DNA of 64,000 nt, taken from assembly GCA_964411505.1 (NCBI GenBank), contig CAYPLH010000017.1, positions 1-64,000 of the forward strand, given 5' to 3'. Below are positions 40,382 through 48,249 of this stretch, in pieces. The DNA is from CAYPLH01 sp964411505. Its GTDB lineage: Bacteria > Bacillota > Clostridia > CAYPLH01 > DUMO01. Numbering within the stretch: position 1 is the first letter of the stretch; each line of letters starts with the position of its first letter. The position numbers and the translations under genes are program-made. The notes beneath the pieces are model-generated. The model was given only the letters and a program-made list of their open reading frames with translations. It searched no databases and was not told the origin of the DNA.

Positions 40382-42058
40382 ATGAAATCGGATATAGATA
40401 TTGCCCAGGGTGCTGAGCTTAAGCCAATCCAGGAAATAGCTGCAAAGCTTGGAATTGACCCGGATAACATTGAGTTGTATGGAAAATACAAAGGGAAAAT
40501 TAGTTATGATGTGTTAAAAAACCTTTCAGACAAAGCTGAGGGAAAGCTTATATTGGTCACTGCAATAAACCCGACGCCAGCAGGAGAAGGAAAAACCACT
40601 ACCACCGTTGGTCTTGGAGACGCCTTGAATAAACTTGGCAAAAAAACCATGATTACCCTCAGGGAACCTTCTTTAGGTCCGGTGTTCGGAGTAAAAGGCG
40701 GTGCTGCTGGCGGCGGGTATGCACAAGTTGTACCCATGGAAGATATAAATCTTCACTTTACAGGTGATCTTCATGCTGTAGGTACTGCCAACAACCTGCT
40801 TGCTGCTATGATTGACAACCACATTCACCACGGCAACAAGCTTGACATTGATATCTCTCGGATTACTTGGAAAAGATGTATGGATATGAATGATCGTCAG
40901 CTAAGATTCATTGTAGATGGGCTAAACGGCAAGGCCAATGGCGTAGCTCGTGAGGATGGATTTGATATAACGGTTGCATCCGAAGTAATGGCTGTTTTAT
41001 GCCTTTCTACCGACCTAGCTGACCTAAAACAAAGACTTAAGAGAATAGTAGTTGGCTATGATAAAAAAGGTGAACCTGTTACCTGTGGACAACTAAAAGC
41101 GGAAGGCGCAATGACAGCAATCTTGAAGGAAGCTTCAAAGCCTAATCTTGTTCAAACGCTTGAACATACTCCTGCACTCATACATGGTGGTCCATTTGCA
41201 AATATTGCCCATGGATGTAATAGTGTAATAGCTACAAAAGCAGCTCTCAAACTTGCGGATTACGTAGTTACTGAAGCAGGGTTTGGTGCCGACTTAGGTG
41301 CTGAAAAGTTTTTTGATATAAAATGTCGTACAGCTAGACTAAAACCTTCAGCAGTTGTAATTGTTGCAACAATACGAGCTCTCAAGATGCATGGCGGTTG
41401 TAATAAAAAGGAGCTTTCGGTTGAAAATCTTGATGCTTTGAAAAAGGGTATGTCAAATCTCCAAAAACATATTGAAAACATAACTGATAAGTTTGGTTTG
41501 CAGGCAATTGTTGCAGTTAACAAATTTCCCAAAGATACCGAAGCAGAGCTTAATCTACTTTATGACATGTGCAAAAATAACGATGTTGATGTTGCAATTT
41601 CCGATGTGTGGGCACGCGGCGGTGAAGGTGGATTAGACCTTGCAAAAAAAGTACTTGCAATCGTTGATAGCAACGATTGCAATAGTTTTAAATACTTATA
41701 TGATACTAATCTTTCGATTAAAGAAAAAATCAAAATAATAGCAACACAAATATACGGAGCAAGAGGTGTCATCTTTACAAGCGAAGCATCAAAAGAAATA
41801 AAGCACTTGGAAGCTCATGGGTTTAGCAATCTTCCTATATGCATGGCTAAGACTCAGTATTCCCTATCAGACGATCCTAAAGCATTGGGAAGACCTCTTG
41901 ATTTTAAAATAACTGTCAGAAATATAAAGGTATCAGCTGGCGCAGGGTTTATAGTTGCGCTAACAGGTGATATAATGACAATGCCCGGTCTTTCTTCAAC
42001 ACCTTCTGCTGAGGGAATTGACGTTGATGACAAAGGAAGAATAACAGGGCTGTTTTGA
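40382..42058 (+). CDS. fhs: Formate--tetrahydrofolate ligase
   Basis: Fhs makes 10-formyl-THF from formate, THF and ATP. The P-loop NPTPAGEGKTTTTVGLGDAL (about 61) and the blocks REPSLGPVFGVKGGAAGGGY and VVTEAGFGADLGAEKFFDIK are diagnostic. The 558-aa length is normal. It starts the one-carbon cluster, and fchA follows 33 bases later. In anaerobes it serves purine synthesis, amino-acid fermentation or acetogenesis; no other Wood-Ljungdahl genes are in view. Confidence 0.97.
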   Translation: MKSDIDIAQGAELKPIQEIAAKLGIDPDNIELYGKYKGKISYDVLKNLSDKAEGKLILVTAINPTPAGEGKTTTTVGLGDALNKLGKKTMITLREPSLGPVFGVKGGAAGGGYAQVVPMEDINLHFTGDLHAVGTANNLLAAMIDNHIHHGNKLDIDISRITWKRCMDMNDRQLRFIVDGLNGKANGVAREDGFDITVASEVMAVLCLSTDLADLKQRLKRIVVGYDKKGEPVTCGQLKAEGAMTAILKEASKPNLVQTLEHTPALIHGGPFANIAHGCNSVIATKAALKLADYVVTEAGFGADLGAEKFFDIKCRTARLKPSAVVIVATIRALKMHGGCNKKELSVENLDALKKGMSNLQKHIENITDKFGLQAIVAVNKFPKDTEAELNLLYDMCKNNDVDVAISDVWARGGEGGLDLAKKVLAIVDSNDCNSFKYLYDTNLSIKEKIKIIATQIYGARGVIFTSEASKEIKHLEAHGFSNLPICMAKTQYSLSDDPKALGRPLDFKITVRNIKVSAGAGFIVALTGDIMTMPGLSSTPSAEGIDVDDKGRITGLF

Positions 42059-42091
42059 TTATAGAAAGAGCTTTTTATATTGGAGGTTTTT

Positions 42092-42724
42092 ATGTTAGTA
42101 GATTATAGTTGTATTGAATTCACAGACAAGCTTGCTGCAAAGACTCCTGTACCCGGAGGAGGTGGAGCATCTGCTTTAACAGGTGCATTAGGGATTGCTT
42201 TAGGTAGCATGGTGTGTAATTACACAATTGGAAAGAAAAAATATAAAAATGTAGAAGATGATGTCAAAGTGATTCTAAAAAAAGCCAGCAAACTGCAAAG
42301 TGAACTTCTTTCACTTGTAGATATGGACGCAACGGCTTTTGAGCCATTATCTCGCGCTTATAGCATGCCCAATACCACCGGTGACGAAAAGAAGCTTAAG
42401 GATAAGATAATGGAAGAAGCTCTTAAAGAGGCGGCTTTGGTTCCTTTTAAAATAATGAAAACAGCCGTTGAGGCAATTTCCCTGCATGAAGAGCTATTAA
42501 ATAAAGGGTCAAAAATTATAATCAGCGACATAGGTGTAGGAGTGATTCTTTGTAAAGCATCGCTTGAAGCCGCAAGCCTTAATGTCTATGTAAATACAAA
42601 TCTTATGAAAGACAAAAATGTTGCCAATATGCTAAACAAAAAAACTGCTGAACTTTTAGAGCTAGGCGTCAAAAAAGCAAATGAGGTTTACAAAAAAGTT
42701 CAGTCGGAAATTATAACGAGTTGA
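42092..42724 (+). CDS. fchA: Methenyl-THF cyclohydrolase FchA (formiminotransferase-cyclodeaminase family)
   Basis: The sequence TPVPGGGGASALTGALGIALGSMVCNYTIGKKKY near the N-terminus and DMDATAFEPLSRAYSMP are typical of the cyclodeaminase domain (here cited in parts, e.g. PGGGGASALTGALG). At 210 aa it is the stand-alone form, called FchA in clostridia and acetogens, which hydrates 5,10-methenyl-THF to 10-formyl-THF. ATG 42092 follows TTGGAGGTTTTT, so I prefer it to the in-frame TTG at 42080. It is co-transcribed with fhs. Confidence 0.88.
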   Translation: MLVDYSCIEFTDKLAAKTPVPGGGGASALTGALGIALGSMVCNYTIGKKKYKNVEDDVKVILKKASKLQSELLSLVDMDATAFEPLSRAYSMPNTTGDEKKLKDKIMEEALKEAALVPFKIMKTAVEAISLHEELLNKGSKIIISDIGVGVILCKASLEAASLNVYVNTNLMKDKNVANMLNKKTAELLELGVKKANEVYKKVQSEIITS

Positions 42725-42819
42725 AAAAATGTCCCTACTTTATGAGTAGCAAGAATATAGATTAAGAATAAAGTGGGCTGAGGTCTTTCGCCTCGTTGAA
42801 ACGCCGGGTAGGTTTTTAG

Positions 42820-42968
42820 AGTCTATTCAGTGGTGTAGGGTAGAAAAGTTGCGAAACCTTGGAATTGTTCGATCTCTTTTTGGAAGCAAAAGAACAGTCC
42901 CCATGCTTCCGATTCCCTTTCCAACTTTCCAACTAGAGAATTAACTCATCCATCACCACTGAATAGAT
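42820..42968. mobile_element. Small inverted-repeat element between fchA and folD
   Basis: CTATTCAGTGGTG (42823-42835) and its exact inverse (42954-42966) bound about 145 bp. Inside is a REP-like hairpin GGAAGCA...TGCTTCC (42882-42910), whose loop AAAGAACAGTCCCCA resembles that of 48213-48241. A TTTCCAACTTTCCAAC run, inverse to the tandem GTTGGAAA units after folD, is also inside. Confidence 0.65.
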
Positions 42969-43019
42969 TGAGAGTATAAAATTTTATTATAAAGGAACAA
43001 AATCGTTAAGGAGGTTTTT

Positions 43020-43871
43020 ATGTCTACTTTACTGAAGGGTTCTGTAGTTTCAAAATCAATAAACATGGAATTGACAAAAGAAATCGAGTTTTTAAATAAT
43101 AACGGTATAACACCTTGTCTTGCAATTATCCGGCTTGGTGAAAAACCTGATGATCTTTCTTATGAGCGGAGTGCAACAAAAAAACTGTCCGGGCTTAACA
43201 TTGATTGTAAGGTCTTTGCATTTAGTGCATCCATGCCACAGGAGGAGCTTATATCCGCTATAAGAAGTATCAACGCAAACAATTCAATTCATGGCATCCT
43301 ACTTTTTAGACCTTTACCCAAGCATATAAATGAAGATGCAATCAAATTTGAAATAGATGCCTTAAAGGATGTTGATTGTGTAAACCCAATCAATCTAGCA
43401 AAAGTTTTTACCGGCGACGAAACTGGTTTTGCACCTTGTACGCCCGCTGCAGTTATTGAAACTCTCACACATTATAATATTGACTTGGAGGGCAAAAACA
43501 CTGTAGTCATTGGAAGAAGCATGGTAGTAGGAAAACCATTGTCCATGCTTCTATTAAAAGAAAACGCCACTGTTACAATATGTCACTCAAAAACCCGCAA
43601 TATAAAAGAAATCTGCAAAAGCGCAGAAATTTTGATAGTAGCTGCAGGAAAAGCCCGAATGGTTGATGATACATATATTTCACCTGGCACTATAGTGGTG
43701 GATGTTGGAATTAATGTGGATGATGATGGAAAACTTTGTGGTGACGTTGACTTTGAAAAGGTCAAAGATATTGCCGATATGATAACTCCTGTACCAGGCG
43801 GAGTTGGCGCTGTCACTACATCTATGTTGGCAAAGCATGTTGTGAAGGCAGCAATGAACACAGTTGGTTAG
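43020..43871 (+). CDS. folD: Methylene-THF dehydrogenase FolD, probably dehydrogenase-only
   Basis: The C-terminal NADP-binding half is ordinary (VVIGRSMVVGKPLSMLLL, TVTICHSKTRN, MITPVPGGVGAVTTSML). In the N-terminal catalytic half, the YxxxK motif reads Y48-E-R-S-A52, so the Lys equal to E. coli K54 is Ala. The Gln of VQLPLP (Q98) is Phe96 in LLFRPLP. The Asp in KDVD is kept. Loss of that Lys removes cyclohydrolase but not dehydrogenase activity in studied enzymes. FchA next door would supply the missing step. AAGGAGGTTTTT precedes the ATG. Confidence 0.9.
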   Translation: MSTLLKGSVVSKSINMELTKEIEFLNNNGITPCLAIIRLGEKPDDLSYERSATKKLSGLNIDCKVFAFSASMPQEELISAIRSINANNSIHGILLFRPLPKHINEDAIKFEIDALKDVDCVNPINLAKVFTGDETGFAPCTPAAVIETLTHYNIDLEGKNTVVIGRSMVVGKPLSMLLLKENATVTICHSKTRNIKEICKSAEILIVAAGKARMVDDTYISPGTIVVDVGINVDDDGKLCGDVDFEKVKDIADMITPVPGGVGAVTTSMLAKHVVKAAMNTVG

Positions 43872-43941
43872 TTGGTTGGAAAGTTGGAAAGTTGGAAAGT
43901 TGGAAGGATGGCACTCCAATCTGCTTTTCAGGGTATTATAT

Positions 43942-44150
43942 AATGACATGGTGTAGTAAAAAAAACAATTGGCTTTATTTTAATAGAAAACCCAGTGAGC
44001 GTCATGTAAAAATGCGTGAAAAAAACACGATGTTTTTTTAGCTTTTTGCGCCATGGATGGCGCATAAAAAGCGTTAGCATTTTTATATGACGGGAGCTGT
44101 GTTGGTTTTCTTAAAATAATTAGCCAGTTTTGTTACTACACCATGTTATT
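43942..44150 (-). mobile_element. MITE family 1, copy C (inverted)
   Basis: This copy has the opposite orientation to A and B. Ends read AATGACATGGTGTAGTAA and, inverted, AATAACATGGTGTAGTAA. The internal CGCCATGGATGGCG hairpin and GCGTTAGCATTTTTATA are retained. Length 209 bp. Confidence 0.85.
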
Positions 44151-44226
44151 TTTAACTAGTGAAAAATATAGATTAAAAATCCAGTAGATCTTCTATTGAC
44201 AAGGAGGGAAATCTTCGATAGAATCC

Positions 44227-44262
44227 AATTGTTAACCAAATACAATTATTTGGTTAACAATT
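44227..44262. promoter_or_regulatory. BirA operator upstream of bioY
   Basis: AATTGTTAACC and GGTTAACAATT are perfect inverted arms 14 bases apart, matching the BirA operator pattern (TTGTWAACC-N14-16-GGTTWACAA) known in bacteria. Biotinyl-AMP-bound BirA should repress bioY when biotin is plentiful. Confidence 0.9.
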
Positions 44263-44310
44263 AAACCGAGCAACAGTTTTTGTTGCATAGGTAACTTAAG
44301 GAGTTTTTTT

Positions 44311-44853
44311 ATGAAGCTATCAATAAAAGAAATTATACTATCCGGTTTGTTTGCAGCATTAACAGCAATTGGCGCGCAGATTGCTATTCCCACCCCTTTG
44401 GTTCCAATTACACTTCAAACATTGTTTGTCCATTTATCTGGTATTATTCTAGGTAAAAAGTGTGGGGCTCTTTCACAAATTATATTGTTACTACTTGGTG
44501 CAATTGGACTACCTGTTTTTTCACAATTCCGCGGCGGGCTTCATATGCTTGTTGGACCTACAGGGGGATATCTTATCAGTTTTCCTATAGTAGCTTTTAT
44601 CACTGGACTATTGCTGGAACATAAATCAGAGTTTAAAATTTTCCATGCAGTTGGAGTATCTATAATTGGCTTGGTTATATGCTATGCAATCGGTACTATC
44701 CAACTTGCATTGGCTGCGGGACTTGATTTTACAAAAGCTCTTTCCTTGGGTGTATTGCCTTTTATTCCTTTTGACATAATCAAGTTGGTTTTTGCTTCAA
44801 TAATAGGGATTCATGTAAAAAAAGTATTGATAAAGGCAAAGCTATATATTTAA
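44311..44853 (+). CDS. bioY: Biotin transporter BioY
   Basis: BioY is the biotin-binding membrane subunit of an ECF transporter. Sequence GAQIAIPTPLVPITLQTLFV near residue 20 and GGLHMLVGPTGGYLISFP are family marks, and about six spans fit in 180 aa. The BirA operator supports biotin. The energising EcfA/EcfT genes are not in the window, so it probably uses the shared ECF module encoded elsewhere. Confidence 0.95.
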   Translation: MKLSIKEIILSGLFAALTAIGAQIAIPTPLVPITLQTLFVHLSGIILGKKCGALSQIILLLLGAIGLPVFSQFRGGLHMLVGPTGGYLISFPIVAFITGLLLEHKSEFKIFHAVGVSIIGLVICYAIGTIQLALAAGLDFTKALSLGVLPFIPFDIIKLVFASIIGIHVKKVLIKAKLYI

Positions 44854-44861
44854 AAATCCAG

Positions 44862-44902
44862 CGGGAATCCTCCGCATCCTTAAGCACCCTCCTTAAAGCA
44901 GC
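44862..44902. repeat. Short intergenic repeat, copy 2
   Basis: CCTCCGCATCCTTAAGCACC and CTCCTTAAAGCAGC repeat the block at 35637-35680. It lies next to a palindrome family 3 copy. Confidence 0.65.
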
Positions 44903-44927
44903 AAAAGGCTTCCCCTTTGCAATCCCC

Positions 44928-44958
44928 ATTGTCTAAGAAAGTATACTTTCCTAGACAA
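44928..44958. repeat. Palindrome family 3, second full copy
   Basis: ATTGTCTAAGAAAGTA and TACTTTCCTAGACAA form the palindrome with one mismatch. Confidence 0.8.
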
Positions 44959-44970
44959 CAAGAAAAACAT

Positions 44971-45040
44971 TCAGTTTAAAATGTGTATTCCTAAGCTTGG
45001 CTGTAACTAGCTGTATTAGAGATGCTATTCATTTAATAGA
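44971..45040 (-). repeat. Solo end of inverted-repeat family 2
   Basis: Read on the minus strand, CATCTCTAATACAGCTAGTT and ACAGCCAAGCTTAGGAA match one end of the element at 58682-58872. Confidence 0.6.
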
Positions 45041-45064
45041 CATAGTGGGCTGATAACAGTAACC

Positions 45065-46372
45065 TTACATCATTGTAGCAAAGTAATAATCATCCAATAC
45101 GTTAACAACCTTATCTTTTAGAAGAGCTTTGGCATTTTTATTAAGCTTTCCTTCTCTTATTTTGGCGTATTGTACCGGCATAAACTGACTAATTAAAGTA
45201 AGCGGTATATCTGCACTTTCCAAGTTGCTAAGTAATTTTTCTATTGACTCATTTACCTTAGGATCAGGCAGGTAATACCTGCATCTGTCAGACATACTAT
45301 ATTTTCTAGAAAATCTTTTTTGGAGCTCATCACCATGATAATATTTTTCCCAGTTACCAGGCTTCTCTACCATCACCTTATCAAGTGTCTCAATAAAGCC
45401 TGACAATTCAACTCCTGCTTTTCCTTTTAAGAGCTCGTGTTCAATATAACTAAGCATAAAAAGACCTTCTCTTAGTGCAAAGGTTAGAGCCGGTCCCACC
45501 TTTAATATGGCTATGCCGTCTTCCACCATTTGCTTAAGCAGTGCAGCTGTTTGATAATCAGTGGAGTGTCCTTCAAAGACAAGATTGTCATATCCTGAAA
45601 GTGCATGACACAGCTCCTTTGCTTCATTTCTCTTATATTCATGTACAGCGTCATCACTAAATTCAACTCCAGGTTGCACTACTACTGCTATTACCCTTTT
45701 CCAAGCGCTTTCTAAATTAAAATTCTTAAATTCTTGGCAGAACACGTTTACTGTCTCAACAAAATCATAGGGTTTGGTGACCTGAACTAATTCCTCATTT
45801 TCCTCGCTTCCACCTGGCACAGGTACTTCACTTCCAACTACATATACCGGCGGAAGTGCTCCTGAATTTTGTGCTTTTAACTTTAGAAAGGCTTCCTCAG
45901 CTGCTGCACAAAGCATTGCACCACGCTGTGCAATAATTTTTGGATCCAACGGAGCATCTTTGCAATCATCTAAAAGATGCATACTTGTATCAAGATGTAT
46001 CTTTGTAAAACCTGCAAGCACATACTGTCTGATCAACTCTTTTGCTTTGTCCATAGCTTCTGATTCATTTTCATTTTTCCATGTAAGAGGTCCTAAATGA
46101 TCTCCACCCAATATAATTTGCTCTTTTGGAAATTTAACCTTATCAGCTATAGTGTAGACAAAATCTCTGAAATCATTGGGTTTCATTCCAGTATATCCCC
46201 CAAACTGATTAACCTGGTTTGCTGTTGCTTCTATTAAAACATTTTTGTTTCCTACCTTAGCCCTTTCTATTGCTGCTTCAAGCACATATTCATTGGCACT
46301 GCACACTGAGCATATACCAGAAGGTATTCCCTTTTTCTGATTCTTTAAAATATCTAATAACGGATGATTCAT
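45065..46372 (-). CDS. D-tagatose-bisphosphate aldolase, class II, non-catalytic subunit (GatZ/KbaZ-like)
   Basis: The 435-residue protein matches the GatZ/KbaZ family throughout: GIPSGICSVCSANEYVLEAA, VLIEATANQVNQFGGYTGM, ILGGDHLGPL and HLDTSMHLLDD. In enterobacteria it stabilises the catalytic GatY/KbaY aldolase of the galactitol or N-acetylgalactosamine pathway. No GatY-like gene is seen here, although such a subunit may be elsewhere. Some relatives may act as enzymes themselves. The neighbouring sulfatase hints at use of sulfated amino sugars (inference). Confidence 0.85.
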   Translation of the reverse strand: MNHPLLDILKNQKKGIPSGICSVCSANEYVLEAAIERAKVGNKNVLIEATANQVNQFGGYTGMKPNDFRDFVYTIADKVKFPKEQIILGGDHLGPLTWKNENESEAMDKAKELIRQYVLAGFTKIHLDTSMHLLDDCKDAPLDPKIIAQRGAMLCAAAEEAFLKLKAQNSGALPPVYVVGSEVPVPGGSEENEELVQVTKPYDFVETVNVFCQEFKNFNLESAWKRVIAVVVQPGVEFSDDAVHEYKRNEAKELCHALSGYDNLVFEGHSTDYQTAALLKQMVEDGIAILKVGPALTFALREGLFMLSYIEHELLKGKAGVELSGFIETLDKVMVEKPGNWEKYYHGDELQKRFSRKYSMSDRCRYYLPDPKVNESIEKLLSNLESADIPLTLISQFMPVQYAKIREGKLNKNAKALLKDKVVNVLDDYYFATMM

Positions 46373-46589
46373 TTAAATTATTTTCTCCTCTTCTATACAT
46401 TTTTCCATGAGCGCTTCTCACGCAAATTGTGTACCAAAACACGAGCATTTACGTGTCTTCCTTTCGCACTATTGAATTCACCATATACTTCAGATGTTTA
46501 TCAAATGTTCCCCTGCCAGGATTGAGCCCCCCCACTAAAGGGTTAATCCACTTATTCCCCACCTAGAGGTAGTGGGCTTATTAGGCTTT

Positions 46590-48068
46590 TTATAAACCAA
46601 GCCGCACTACATGCTCTTCTGGAGCTTTAACCTCACAAAGCTTTTCTCTCAGCTTATTTTGAAGATCTTTTTCCGTTCCGGCATCAGTTATTGGATTCTG
46701 TTGTGCATAGTCTTCTTTAATGTCAAACATGAGTGAATCTTTAAGATACGGATTCAAAGGTTTCAAAGCACTACCTTCAGGCTTTCCCGTATTTTCCTGA
46801 GGAATTTTATATACAGGATAGTTTGTATGCTTAAGAAACCTTCCCATTTCTATTCTATCCGCAACTTCCCTTCCAATATATTTTCTAAAAGCGGTAGGCA
46901 TAGCAGTATACATATATAACGGCTGGTTGTCCGGCTTGGGTGATCGAAAGTATGCATATTGTCCATCGGTTATGTTTATTGTACTGCCAAAATAACCATA
47001 TAATACAGATTCCCTTAATGAGTCAGTGGTTCGGTCAATAAGTCCCTTCCACGATTTACCGTGCAGCTCTGCTGGTTCTTCAAAACCAAAGTAATCCAAT
47101 ACAGTGGGCATTATATCAATATTCTGAGTCAGAGCTCCAATTCGCTCACCCGCTCTTACGCTACCCGGAAGATGAACTAAAAGTGGAATGTTTGCCAGTT
47201 CATTATATGCATGCATAAAATTTTTCCCTGTAAACCCGTGTTCTCCCAGAAAATGTCCATGGTCCGTAGTAAATATCACCAGTGTATCATCCCATAACGA
47301 ATATTCGTCCATCTTGTCCAGAAGCTTGCCCAACCATTTATCGGTCATAGTTAGAAGAGCTGCGTACCGCTTCCTCAAATGTTCTATTGCATCAGACGGC
47401 TCGGTAACCGCCTTGTAAGTAGACCAGTCAAACCTTGGTCCTTTGTAATCATCATTATATAATTCAAGAAACTCCTTAGGACAATCAAAAGGTTCATGGG
47501 GATCAAAAGCTTCTACCCATAAGAACCAATCATCTGATTGACCGTTATCTTCGATCCAATCGCAGGCAGACTTAAATGTTTTTGGTCCCGTAAAGTCTTC
47601 TTCACACATGAAACGCTGTCTATTCAGTTCATACTGCGGTCTTACCTGACCATAATACTCTTTAGGCAATTCAGGTGCATCTACCATAGATACTAATGGA
47701 TCACTTTCCTGACCCCTGTGCATATCCCATGTGTTAAATATCTGACAATAACCTTCTCCGCCAATCTCAAGATAGTGATAATGATCAGTAACCATATGGG
47801 TAAATACCTTATTATTTCGAAGCACCTCAGTAAGTGTCACGTCAAAAGGCTCTATCCCTCCCCATGTCCTTTCGAGGAAAGTAAGTCTTCCCGTAAACAT
47901 ATCCCGGCGAGCAGGCATACATGGTGCAGAACCAATCCAGTGATTATCAAAAATCATGGATTTTTCAGCGAGTCTATTTATATTCGGCGTCCTTACCCAA
48001 GACTCTTTGTTATAAATGTCAAGCATATGCCTGTTAAGGCTGTCCATCATAATTACAATAGTTTTCAT
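46590..48068 (-). CDS. Sulfatase family protein (Cys type), cytoplasmic
   Basis: Sulfatase signature APCMPARRDMFTG (C-x-P-x-R) is near residue 49; the Cys would be converted to formylglycine by a maturase encoded elsewhere. Metal ligands appear in IMMDSLNRH, and TTDHGHFLGEHGFTGKNFMH completes the site. No signal peptide precedes, so it acts in the cytoplasm on imported sulfated molecules. 492 aa is usual. It lies next to the GatZ-like gene on the same strand. Confidence 0.85.
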   Translation of the reverse strand: MKTIVIMMDSLNRHMLDIYNKESWVRTPNINRLAEKSMIFDNHWIGSAPCMPARRDMFTGRLTFLERTWGGIEPFDVTLTEVLRNNKVFTHMVTDHYHYLEIGGEGYCQIFNTWDMHRGQESDPLVSMVDAPELPKEYYGQVRPQYELNRQRFMCEEDFTGPKTFKSACDWIEDNGQSDDWFLWVEAFDPHEPFDCPKEFLELYNDDYKGPRFDWSTYKAVTEPSDAIEHLRKRYAALLTMTDKWLGKLLDKMDEYSLWDDTLVIFTTDHGHFLGEHGFTGKNFMHAYNELANIPLLVHLPGSVRAGERIGALTQNIDIMPTVLDYFGFEEPAELHGKSWKGLIDRTTDSLRESVLYGYFGSTINITDGQYAYFRSPKPDNQPLYMYTAMPTAFRKYIGREVADRIEMGRFLKHTNYPVYKIPQENTGKPEGSALKPLNPYLKDSLMFDIKEDYAQQNPITDAGTEKDLQNKLREKLCEVKAPEEHVVRLGL

Positions 48069-48212
48069 AGGTACCTTTTAACCTCCTGTTTTTATCAGAT
48101 ATTTTTATCAAACACACCTAGACTGCTACCTCTGGATACAAGAGATACTCCGGTTTTTCAACCAGTGTAGCTTGTTCTCATATTCTCAACCTTTTGGGTA
48201 TATTGTACGTAA

Positions 48213-48241
48213 GGAAGCAAGAGAACCGCCCCCCTGCTTCC
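48213..48241. repeat. REP-like hairpin
   Basis: GGAAGCA and TGCTTCC bound the loop AGAGAACCGCCCCCC, closely like 42882-42910. Similar GAACCGTCCCC hairpins are, from memory, common around RAYT transposases in Firmicutes. Confidence 0.55.
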
Positions 48242-48249
48242 CAGTCTCC

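Larger units (their letters stand above)
43872..44310. other. Spacer folD-bioY
   Basis: It holds three or four tandem GTTGGAAA units (43874-43905), MITE family 1 copy C, a BirA operator and the bioY leader (ribosome site TTAAGGAGTTTTTTT). No gene was found. Confidence 0.75.

Noticed and set aside
43874..43905. CRISPR-like repeat run after folD
   Set aside because: The units are 8 bases, directly adjacent and without spacers, so this is a simple tandem repeat.
46557..46576. Terminator after the first sulfatase gene
   Set aside because: CCCAC/GTGGG forms a stem but no T-run follows on the minus strand.
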